A DNA stretch of 18,873 bases from Neolecta irregularis DAH-3 (taxonomy: Eukaryota > Ascomycota > Neolectomycetes > Neolectales > Neolectaceae): NCBI GenBank assembly GCA_001929475.1, contig LXFE01000593.1:1-18873 (forward strand). The letters run 5' to 3'. Each line of letters begins with the position of its first letter. Within the stretch, counting starts at the first letter, position 1. Both the position numbers and the translations under genes were made by a program. Of this stretch, positions 10,370 to 18,873 are shown in pieces. The notes under the pieces are model-generated. The model saw nothing but the letters and a program-made list of their open reading frames with translations. It did not search any database and was not told the origin of the DNA.

Positions 10370-10667
10370 CCGACTGAAGATCCTAATTTTTGGAAATTTT
10401 GTTTCAACAATCCCAAATCTAACGAGAGCTGTAACCTAAATTCAATCCATCTATTTTCTGGAAGGCCACTTACTGATTCCGCTAGAACCGATAATATACT
10501 ACAAATTGGAGGGCTTTCGCACCTTGTCCAACAGGTTTCTAATGTCTAGGGCCCTAATTTACCACCATGCAGATCTAGCTAATATAGAAACGCTTCAAAA
10601 TTACAAGGATTTGACATCATGTCAATTTATCAAGTTCTTCCATTACTATATCAACATTATCCAATAA
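10370..10667 (+). CDS. Tentative unidentified gene, last two exons
   Basis: Not recognised. Exon 10370-10430 (PTEDPNFWKFCFNNPKSNES) follows a TTTTCAG acceptor. It is joined by a 34-nt intron (10431-10464, GTAACC to GGAAG) to exon 10465-10667, which stays open for 66 codons to TAA. The frame contains LLIPLEPIIYYKLEGFRTL and ends FIKFFHYYINIIQ. Upstream, an ATG at 10035 (MTRFKERNSWGP) and a long open frame at about 10122-10267 (containing RWEFILSWILDCPFDKAL) could be further exons, but the introns needed (about 50 and 54 nt) are longer than the local norm. The last 51 bp overlap the MYND-SET gene on the other strand. It could be real, decayed or chance. Confidence 0.3.
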
Positions 10668-11852
10668 TGATCCTCCTATAGTTTTTTGTAAATTCCATCT
10701 GGCGAATTCAACTATTCGTTTCATGAAGCTGATATCTTCACCTGTTTTCTGCAAATGTCTCTCATTAAACATGACAGCACAAAGATCGCCCGCGAATATT
10801 CCTGTTACTGGATAGCCGAAAGGAAGTACATGCAGATAGAAGTTAAGGACTAGGAGGCCATATTTTGTGGCTTTGGGCCAATCTTGCTGTTCAAGGGAAT
10901 CTTCAAAAGCCTCACTGCAAAGTCGAATCGCCATATAGTTGAAAAGTTGGGGGACGGAACTGAACTGATTAATTTCCAATGAAAGCCAGTCGAACGAGAT
11001 GTTTGTACGATTCTCCAAAATATTGTCAATGGATAATCGAGCCAATGTGAGGTAATTATCTATGTTGCCGATCATTCTATCCTGCGAATCAGCAGTTCTC
11101 CGCAGTTCTCCGAGGCCCCTCATCCATCCAAACCCTTCACATGCCTCACAAATGCAATCGAACGAATACACTTCTTTCAAGTATGTTTTTCTCTCCTGTT
11201 CTGGTTTACGAATATCCAGATAAGCAATTTGAATTTCTGTATTTGGTTCGAGATCTCGTATAGCTTTGATGACCAGGTCTCTCCCTTTAAAGAAATATAT
11301 CGCATTAGGCCAGCAGGAGTGATTGTAGTTTGCAGAAGCAGATGGATATACACCGAGGCCAATTTCACGAAAGCAATCATCGAGTATTGTGAAGGAGTTT
11401 CTTAAATTCTTCCGCGCCCAACAGCGAATATTACATTTCAAAAACCCGGTTTTGGCTGCAATGCGATCTGCAATGCGCATAGAAATATCGCAGTCGTTGC
11501 TTTCCAAAAGGCCTTCAAAGATGCGCTGTTCTGTTCCTGGTATCTGCATAATATAACCTAGGCGGGCGATCAAGCGTTCATCGTCCGTCCAATCGTCAGC
11601 TTCCTTTCCGCACCATGCCTTATGACATGCATCTATCCACCCAGTCTTTTGACATGAAATCGAGCAATATGCTATTTCTTTGCATTTCGCACAATGTTTC
11701 AGAGTTGTGACACGCAGACATGTTGAACAATGATTCGATCCAGACAACACAATTACCAAAGGCTTATGCGAAGCTATCGAGGTACCGCACTCGATCGACT
11801 GGGATGCGACAGTAGAATTTCCCAGCTGAACTGAATTCTCTTGACGAAGCAT
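10617..11852 (-). CDS. MYND-finger SET-domain protein (SMYD-like), intronless
   Basis: A 411-aa protein in one uninterrupted frame from ATG (11852) to TGA. The split SET domain starts before the MYND finger, as in SMYD proteins. The MYND zinc ligands lie at residues 42-81 (CSTC, CAKC, YCSISC, HKAWC). The SET core has NHSCWPN at 177-183 and EIQIAYLD with Tyr211 in the catalytic tyrosine position. A post-SET cysteine cluster (CICEAC, 233-238) follows, then a helical C-terminal region. The expected activity is SAM-dependent lysine methylation of histone or non-histone substrates, but the substrate cannot be read from sequence. It is the only identified gene in the window without introns. Confidence 0.85.
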   Translation of the reverse strand: MLRQENSVQLGNSTVASQSIECGTSIASHKPLVIVLSGSNHCSTCLRVTTLKHCAKCKEIAYCSISCQKTGWIDACHKAWCGKEADDWTDDERLIARLGYIMQIPGTEQRIFEGLLESNDCDISMRIADRIAAKTGFLKCNIRCWARKNLRNSFTILDDCFREIGLGVYPSASANYNHSCWPNAIYFFKGRDLVIKAIRDLEPNTEIQIAYLDIRKPEQERKTYLKEVYSFDCICEACEGFGWMRGLGELRRTADSQDRMIGNIDNYLTLARLSIDNILENRTNISFDWLSLEINQFSSVPQLFNYMAIRLCSEAFEDSLEQQDWPKATKYGLLVLNFYLHVLPFGYPVTGIFAGDLCAVMFNERHLQKTGEDISFMKRIVEFARWNLQKTIGGSLLDNVDIVMEELDKLT

Positions 11853-13201
11853 AGACTAAGGTGTTGGGGAGAGCATGTCAGGATTGAGGTGAGGTGGGAA
11901 CCAGTGAGCGTTAATGTAGTATGGTCTGCTCGAATCATGGGGTAAATGTCACTATTCAACTCAGTCATAGAATCGACAGACATTCATTGGTTTTGAAAAA
12001 AAGAACGATTCCTTTTGTTTTGGTCAATATGCCTCTTGGGTGAGATTACGAAAACTGAGATATATCACTGCGAAGGTAATTACTAATTAAAAGCGGATGA
12101 TGACTCTGAAATTTTGAATTTCAAAACAAACTAGATTTTTCTGGTGATAAATTGTCGCGTTTATTTGAGATAATATCAAAGGCAACTCGAGGAGCCAGAC
12201 AACAAAGCTTGAGTCGACCTTTGGTCGCGGCTTCTTCTCCTTCAGAAGCCTGTGTCGAAGCTATACGATGACGATAGAGTAATAAGTGGTAGTATGCAAT
12301 AAAGCATCCATACGAGGCAGAATATCGGTCATGTTTTGAGCTACAGAGTTTCCTGTTGATAGGAAATGCACTAATCATTTCTCAAACCATTGCTTCAACG
12401 GTAATAACTCGGGTTTCCGCAGGATCAATGACATCGACACTTACCATTTAACAGATGAGAACAAAAGTGCGTATGAACTATTGCCATAACGTTTGACTGT
12501 ACGTTGAAGTTGCTGACTGGGCCCTCTTTCACTAAGCCTTGTAAGAGAAACTGGTCCCAGAATCACATCAAAAGACGAAAAAAAGAAGCTAACATACTAT
12601 CCTTTAAGGCAGGTCATGAATGCCAGCATAATCACGATAGAATTCTTGATATAAGTATCACATCTCCATATAAAATTCGTCCATATTGCTAATTATAATC
12701 ATCTAGACAAACGATTTATTTCACTTTGCCAAGAAATCCTTGGGTATCCACTGGCACTTTAAAATCTTTCCATGTCGAGGAGAGGAATTGGATGGACCGC
12801 ATATATTGAGAATACCCAATTGATTATACAGTTTCATTTTGCTGTAAACCACAGGCCATTTGCGGGACGATCCATTCAAGTCGTCAGTATCGTTGTAAAG
12901 TGAATAGAAAATATTTGTCGCCAAAAATGATTTTCCAATCTTACTCTCGATTGAATAAAATCATTCCCTATTGAACCTAAAATATTTTTTCAAAAGAACT
13001 GTTCTGAAGGGTAGCGGGAGGTGATCAAGTACCCAATCCGCCCCAATATATCTCGATTTACTCTGGCGTATAGAGTAGAGACTGTACACGTATGATTAGT
13101 GAAGAAAGAGCAACAGGGTACAAAAGTCGAAATACAAAATTCCTTCCAAACCCCACCAATTGTCCATTAATAAACACACGCGCAAGGAGAAAACCGGGGA
13201 A
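11853..13201. other. Unresolved interval with several unassigned open frames
   Basis: 1.35 kb between MYND-SET and the SNF2 gene. It contains an 85-codon minus frame (12121-12378). Over the same DNA runs a plus-strand pair of frames, 12110-12253 and 12293-12451, joined by a 39-nt GT-AG pair and holding a hydrophobic stretch (SFLLIGNALIISQTIAST). A lysine- and cysteine-containing plus frame ends at 12692. A minus frame at 12721-12960 is listed separately. None has recognisable similarity, and the frames on opposite strands cannot all be coding. Confidence 0.4.
12721..12960 (-). CDS. Possible C-terminal exon of an unidentified small protein
   Basis: An open frame of 79 codons ending at TGA (12721), with no usable ATG at its 5' end, so an upstream exon would be required. 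Motifs visible are LYNDTDDLNGSSRKWPVVYS, LGILNICGPSNSSPRHG and a C-terminal KCQWIPKDF. It has two cysteines and an overall composition like small secreted fungal proteins, but no signal-peptide exon was found upstream. It lies 241 bp downstream of the SNF2 stop on the same strand. Low confidence. Confidence 0.22.
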   Translation of the reverse strand, partial: FYSIESKIGKSFLATNIFYSLYNDTDDLNGSSRKWPVVYSKMKLYNQLGILNICGPSNSSPRHGKILKCQWIPKDFLAK

Positions 13202-16200
13202 TTATTCAAGTCCAAAAAGAAACAACAAGTCTCGTTGGGTAAGTCTTGCAATAGCCTTAGTAGCATCATCACTTAGGGCTCCTTCAATCTAAAACAAGTT
13301 AGTTTGAAACTAACGTGGAAACGCACCAATTCTCTTTTCTTTTCTTGAAGGGCTAATACCCGATCTTCGACGGTCCCTTTTATCACGAGTTTATGCACAG
13401 TTACAGGAAGATTTTGACCAATTCGATGAGTCCGATCGATAGCCTGATTTTCAGTTGATGGATTCTTTTATTAATTTACAACATAGGACTAGGCATACCC
13501 AATAAGGATCAAATATAATGACTTCGGTTGCCGCTGTGAGATTTAATCCAACATTTCCTGCTTTTAGAGAGACTAGAAGAACGGTAATATTCGGATTGTC
13601 CTGGAATGAAACGATCGCTTCATTTCGAGCGTTGGCAGAAAGTGACCCATCGTACTATCCAATCAATAATACATTCAAAGAACAAGGCTCACTCGACCAA
13701 ATTTGATACCAGCTTCTCGCAAAGGATATTCTAGTATGTCTAAAAGCGTAGTAAACTGAGAGAAAATTAAAGTCTTGGTTCTGTGGTTTTTCCTGCAAGA
13801 GTTAATAATGGGCAAAGCCTTAAACGAGATACTTTCTCGTAGCCCGTAAAATATCCATAGTCTTTTCAACTTTTGCCGAGGGAACGTATTGTCGACTACC
13901 CAAAGATCCATCAAGCTTATTAGATGACTCCATAGCTTTTCCTTTTCCTTTTGGATCAGCAAGAATTTTATCCTTTTCAGTTTCAGATTTTAATCTTTCT
14001 GGAGCGTGCGTCTTGTAAAACTCTTTCAAAGAAAAGACACGATTCATATCCAATCGACCTCTACATTGCGGACACTTTCCATGGGAAGATTCCTGTCCAG
14101 CTTCAATATTGATCGCTTGTGCTTGAACAACAACGGAGAGAAGACATTCGGCACAATACTATCCCAATCAGCTATAAACTCAAAAAAGACGACTTACATA
14201 ATGCCCGCATTCAAGACAACTAGGATTATCCGCGGAATCAAAGCATATCGAACAGTCAAAACTTTCAAGGCTTTTGATTCGTTCGACTACATCACTAGCT
14301 AAATGTGCAATTATTTCCGCTTGTTGATTTTTGGTGGATTCAATAGCACTAGATGGAACCTCGATGTTTTTGATTAAATGTGGATGACAACACGCCTGGC
14401 GTAATCGTAACAACAACACAAGAATATTACTCTACATCAAACAATCAGTAATAAATTTCAACAAAAAGGATAAATACGTAATTACGACCAACGGTTCCGG
14501 CTTGTACATATCGATTCATTTGAATCAAACTTCTACTTTCCAAACGAGAATAAAAATCTTGTTCATCAGGACTAAACACCGCGTGAACTTGTTCAATTGT
14601 TTTCGGAGGTAAAGTCAATATTGGCCGTCCATCAATTTCACTCTCTTTTGTTCGTCGTAATAATACAGCTTTTAATAGCGCTTGTAACTTTTTCATAGCC
14701 TTGGAAATATATTGCTGACGCCCTGATTTCAAAGGTCTTGAAAAATTAGAGTTGAATTCAGATAAATTGTTGTATGGACGAATTCGAAGGAACTTTATTA
14801 GACTAAACAGTTCATCTACTCCATTCTAGTCATACTTAGCCTCCTCCGAAAAAGACACGAGAGGGTATACCTGCATAGGAGTTCCTGAAAGACACCATCG
14901 ATATTTCGCTTTTAAAGTATGACAAGCCTTGGCGCTTTGTGTATTGTGGTTTTTAATCATCTGTGCTTCATCAAGGATTACTCGATACCATTTCGCATCT
15001 GTAAATGGACAAGGAATAGGTGGTCGTTCAGGTAACTCTGGATTCTCCTCACGTAATTTATTGTGTTTTTCAATGGCTTTATATTCATAAGCAAGAGTAT
15101 GAAAAGTGGTTAAAACGACGTCGTATCCAAGTAACTCTTTCGCTTTGAAATGTCTTCTGTGATTCGAATGGTGAATGTACACTTTTAATTGTGGAGATGT
15201 TTTTGTTTTGATTTCGCGTGCCCATTGGTGGAGTAACGCTACTGGTGTCACGATCAAATTTGTCTTTGAAGAAAGGTCGTCGGATTTTCGGGATACAATT
15301 AGCGCGAGACTCTAGAAAAAATCAGCATATATAGGACAAAAGGGGACTTTTTGACCTGGACTGTTTTACCTAATCCCATATCATCTGCCAAGATTCCTCC
15401 ACGGTTACTTCCTTGTTCCATTTTTTTCAACCATGTTAATCCCAATTTTTGATGTTCCATCAATGCAATGCGATCGCTTAGACCAGCTGGCGTGCCTTCT
15501 CGTAGATGAGCTGGTAATTCTTGATCAGGTCGGATATTCATCAACAGATTTTTTAAATCTTCTTTTGTTTGACTTGAATCCTGACGATCGTACATGCTTG
15601 AGTACATGTTATAATAACTCTGTGCCATGGCCGACATTCCATGAAACGACGGTGACTGTTGTGCAAAAAGTGGAGATGTATCGTCGTCGGAAGAATCGTC
15701 GAGGGAAATTGGATGATTGGGTGATGATCCGAGGGTATTTTTGGAATTGTCTGTGATCCATGGTAATTCGCGTTTAATTCGAGGTCCCTGTTGAGGATAC
15801 GGATTTCTAGACCAAGGACTGTAACCCTAGAAATAAAAAGCTGTTCATATCATCAGGGATTTACCATATCGAATGGATTCCCTTGGCCGTTATTTAGGAG
15901 GTGAATGGCATCACTCATCCAAGACGGTTCTTCAAGGTTGACAGTAGACGAACTTGACAGATCAATAATATTCGACGAATGTTGAGGGTTAATTCGATGT
16001 GGTGCAGTCGATTCATTGCGTTGCCGGGGACTATAACTTGATTCTAAAGAATAGATACTAGGGACCCGACTCGCTTCAGGATTCACCATAGAATCCGAGC
16101 TTTTGTCATCAAAAAGGAGAGTAGGTTCCACAGGACTATGATAACGATTCTTTGATCCAGGTGACATGGACATCTCTTTAGATATCTTACTAGCCGAAAG

Positions 16201-16688
16201 CTGACAAGGTCGCATCAGAGACAACTCAGCACCAAGTGTACTCTGCACCGTTGGCACCGATAAACTTTGTCCAGACAAGGATCCGTTTTCTTCGTCCAAC
16301 AACCATCTGGCAAACTCCTCATCCCTGAAAATAATCAGTACATACAGCACGAATGTAAAAAGTACTGCCGAATCTGTTCTAGTCGCCTCTCTTCCTCTTC
16401 AGTACGACCAAGTTCGCCCAACAACTGTCTCGCAAACGCGGCGTCCCTGAGATTAGCGTAAATGAAAGCGGGGCTAGTATACTCTTCCTGAATTTTCCTT
16501 CGTTTTGCTTCGTTTTCAAGGGGATCAGACAACGGTCTCCCATCTATTCTATTTCTCACAGATTTCGCTTGTTCGCTCAACTCTAGTATCATCTCGTCGT
16601 TATCGGATGTATTCGAAAGAGAATCGCGAAGTAGAGTGATCTCGGAGAGATATTGACGCAGGTCTTCTGATTCTGCGTCGGTGGGCAT
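13202..16688 (-). CDS. ULS1: Uls1-like SNF2/RING DNA translocase, eleven exons
   Basis: Swi2/Snf2 ATPase of the Rad5/Rad16/Uls1 group, nuclear; yeast Uls1 acts on SUMOylated chromatin proteins. Exons: 16688-16366, 16324-15865, 15826-15356, 15311-14871, 14825-14478, 14431-14198, 14158-13833, 13792-13693, 13654-13499, 13464-13327, 13288-13202; introns are 34-46 nt; the product is 1027 aa. The N-terminus is acidic and Ser-rich, with SUMO-interaction-like motifs IIDLSSSS (227-234) and [10 protein letters not shown] (301-310). Helicase motifs: Walker A DDMGLGKT (409-416), DEAQ (532-535), LSGTP, and in lobe 2 TLIFSQF and [11 protein letters not shown] (960-970). A C3HC4 RING (741-791; CSIC, CGHYYC, CPQC) sits between the lobes. 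Uls1 fits better than Rad5 because of the SUMO motifs and the lack of a HIRAN domain. Ends LLFLFGLE. Confidence 0.88.
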
Positions 16689-17484
16689 TATTGCCGATAT
16701 GCAAGTTTATGAAATCACTCAACATACAAACTACACCGCTAATCCCCTCAAAAAACGAGTAGGAATTCAACGATTTGAAATAAGCTTTACGGGGCTAAAA
16801 AAACAATAAAGTCTATTGGACGGAGATAACTGGGTTGTTTCCCGGGCCAGTTTCTACAAGTGGCCATATCATTTGGGGGGCGATTCACATGCAACAGCAG
16901 CTTTATAAAAGAGGCAGCATATTAAAACCTGCGGTAGCAGCAGCTCCAATAAATAAATAAAATAGGCAGCATATTAAACTATAGCAGCTCTTTCTATAAG
17001 ATAAGCTTGCAAATAACTAGTGTAAAGATCAAACTATCTCAAAAAGTGTGTGAAAACAGAAAGGCAAAAAGAGGAACAGACACAAATCCCATTTTTCCAA
17101 CTAATGAACAAAGAAGTGAAAAACAATAGAAGAAATTTAAGCTGACCTTTTCTTCAGATACAACAAGAGTAGAGAGAAAAAATAAAAGCCAACTACACCT
17201 GCCCCCCTGAACAAACACGAAGCACAACAACAACAACGACGATGACGACGAGGAAGACAGAGAGACTAGGAAAGAAATTCTTTTACGCATACAAAAGAGA
17301 AATTGTATATCATTCCACCTAGACAGCAAAGAAATTTAAGAAACGGAAACAAACAAAAAGGAAGAGAGGAGGAAGGAAAAGAAATCAGGATATGAGATAT
17401 GGATCGCTTTTATTTCACCGTCCACTGCAACGAAACGTGACAAAAAACAAGGGAAAAACAGAGAAGAGTTTAGACAAGAATTGT
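16689..17484. other. Intergenic: ULS1 upstream region and NAM8 3' flank
   Basis: About 800 bp between two genes on the same strand, with no coding exon seen. It holds an imperfect tandem repeat (16895-16989). From 17041 the plus strand is strongly purine-rich, so the NAM8 transcript's 3' UTR would be pyrimidine-rich. A GA/CAA-rich low-complexity stretch lies at about 17225-17260. Confidence 0.5.
16895..16989. repeat. Imperfect tandem repeat, about 43-52 bp period
   Basis: The 15-mer AGGCAGCATATTAAA occurs exactly at 16912-16926 and 16964-16978. The motif AGCAGCT, mostly within CAGCAGCT, precedes each copy (16895-16902, 16938-16945) and appears again at 16983-16989. This gives two full and one partial unit of unequal length. 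It is non-coding and lies upstream of ULS1. Confidence 0.6.
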
Positions 17485-18873
17485 TCATTGGGCAAAGACG
17501 GAATGTAATGGCCTTCCATCTGCGTCTAGACGGTCGTATCTGCCATCACGCATGTTTGTGTAGAGTTCATTCAAGCGGGTGACGCCCTGGGGATCCATTG
17601 GATCCGAGGGGACTTGAATTTGACCTGGAAGACCAGATTGAATTGGAGTGGGATGCATGTGGGCTGCATGAGTGTTCATTGGAGCGAATGCACTGTAGTG
17701 ATGTTGAGGCGGGAGACCCATGGATGAGTATACTGGGGGTGGAGCAGATTGTCTAGAATGTAAGCGCGAATATTAAAAAGAAAGAGAATAAATACCGGTA
17801 GGGAGTTCCAGGGGGGCCTGAATTACTCTGACTTCTTCCCCATGAAAGACGGACCCTGGAGGATCCGATGGGATATCCCTGCATTTGATTGATTGCAGCT
17901 TCAGCGGCATGTCGTTGGACAAACTGCACGAATCCACAGCCTTTGCCGGGGGGGATTTTAACATAGGTGATTTCGCCAAAGCCTTGGAAGAAACTTCGCA
18001 GTTCGTCTTCGGTGACGAAGCTGGAGAGGCCGCCTACGAATACGGTGGTGTTGTTTGGGTCAGTAAACTGGTTTAGGGTTTGGGGGGCGCCGTAGTAGCC
18101 GCCGCCCATGGAATAAGCCATGGGCATCAACCCGCCTCCAGCGGCGAGGCCTGGATTTCTGTTTTTTGGGGTGGCCGAGTTGATTCGCATTGGCCTGTTG
18201 CCGCAGTAGACGCCTTGCATTTCAGATAGAGCGTCCTGCTGTTCTGCCTCGTCGCTGAACCTAACGAAACCGTATCCTCGGGAATGGCCTGTCTGGGCGT
18301 CTGTCATTATTTTTGCGGACTTGCAAGAGGGATATCTAGATTGAAAGATGTTCTGTGGTTAGAGGAGTATGGAGAACAGATACCAAAAGGACGAATTCGT
18401 TTGTTTCAGGGCCGAGGTCGCCGACGAAGATGGAGAATTCGGGGCCGCGGTCGTCGCTGTTTGGTGAGACAAGACGAGAAGGGAGGGTACCGCCGGTCGT
18501 TCATACCGCCGCCACTGGCCCAGTTGAGCTTGAAGAGGCGATTTGAGTTTGGGATGAGCTGGCCATTGAGGGCGAGGGCCTTTGCGGCGGCGGTGGCGGA
18601 GGTGAATTCGACAAAGCAGTAGCCCGCGGGGGAGTTTTGGAACTTGTCGCGGATCATCTTGACATTTACGTTTTCGCCTTGGTTGTACCAGATTGCTCTG
18701 ACTGCGGCTTCGTCCATCCAGGTGGGATCGAGTTCGCCCATCCTTGCGGGGAGGTCAGCGCGGGGCGGGCGGGAGCGGCGCACCAGAGCGTGTTCTTGGC
18801 CTCGCTGCTCGATCCCGCGGTGGATGCGGGCGTGTCGGTCGGGGCCGCGGCGGGCGCAGCAGTGGCCGTGGCC
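17485..18873 (-). CDS. NAM8: NAM8/Csx1-type three-RRM RNA-binding protein (partial, 5' end off window)
   Basis: Member of the Nam8/Ngr1/Csx1/TIA-1-like group. Yeast Nam8 is a U1 snRNP component that stabilises weak 5' splice sites, while S. pombe Csx1 binds stress mRNAs, so the exact role is open. Exons: 18873-18784 (partial), 18742-18491, 18456-18384, 18352-17796, 17752-17485; introns are 41, 34, 31 and 43 nt; 412 aa are visible. An Ala/Pro/Thr-rich start leads to RRM1 (NTLWMGELDPTWMDE, GYCFVEF), RRM2 (FSIFVGDLGPE, GHSRGYGFVRF) and RRM3 (NNTTVFVGGLSSFVTEDEL, GKGCGFVQF), then a Pro/His/Met-rich tail. RRM3 ends in VRLSWGRSQSNSGPPGTPYR, strongly conserved in filamentous ascomycetes. The 5' exons lie in unusually GC-rich DNA. 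Confidence 0.88.

Noticed and set aside
15433-15756. 107-codon plus-strand frame
   Set aside because: Antisense of the ULS1 N-terminal and Walker A exon.
17039-17329. 96-codon minus-strand frame rich in Ser, Leu and Phe
   Set aside because: A product of the pyrimidine-rich tract in the NAM8 3' flank: low complexity, no conserved features.

Overview
The window is nuclear DNA of a filamentous-type ascomycete (Pezizomycotina; species and class not determined). The evidence is a set of recognisable fungal housekeeping genes cut by many canonical GT-AG introns, with fungal-style branch sites (CTNAY, TTAAC) close to the 3' end. The striking property is intron size. In the seven genes I could model by protein family, 39 introns are only 31-46 nt long (mean about 38 by my count), against roughly 50-70 nt usual for this group. 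Exons can be as small as 18 nt, so simple ORF scanning misses real genes.

Layout, left to right. 1-590: a small two-exon gene of unknown function beside what looks like one end of a hAT-type transposon. 1086-1476 (-): RUB1/NEDD8, a ubiquitin-like modifier split into five exons. 1477-2882: mostly unassigned, with a possible 54-codon ORF (-). 2883-5185 (+): nucleoporin NUP85, nine exons. 5208-6399 (-): RMT2 arginine methyltransferase, convergent with NUP85 with only 22 bp between the stops. 6817-7638 (+): NAS2 proteasome-assembly chaperone, divergent from RMT2. 8557-9874 (-): CDC7 kinase. 10370-10667 (+): a tentative unidentified gene whose 3' end overlaps, antisense, an intronless MYND-SET gene at 10617-11852 (-). 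11853-13201: unresolved open frames. 13202-16688 (-): Uls1-type SNF2/RING translocase, eleven exons. 16689-17484: non-coding with a small tandem repeat and a purine-rich strand. 17485-18873 (-): NAM8-type three-RRM protein, running off the right edge in a GC-rich patch.

The genes do not form a pathway or cluster. They are ordinary core functions: neddylation, nuclear pore, ribosomal-protein methylation, proteasome assembly, replication initiation, SUMO-linked genome maintenance and splicing. No new multi-gene system was found. The most interesting signal is the uniformly ultrashort intron architecture, together with a U1 snRNP-type RNA-binding protein and several weak 5' splice sites. Species, transcript models and the tentative genes all rest on reading by eye without database searches.
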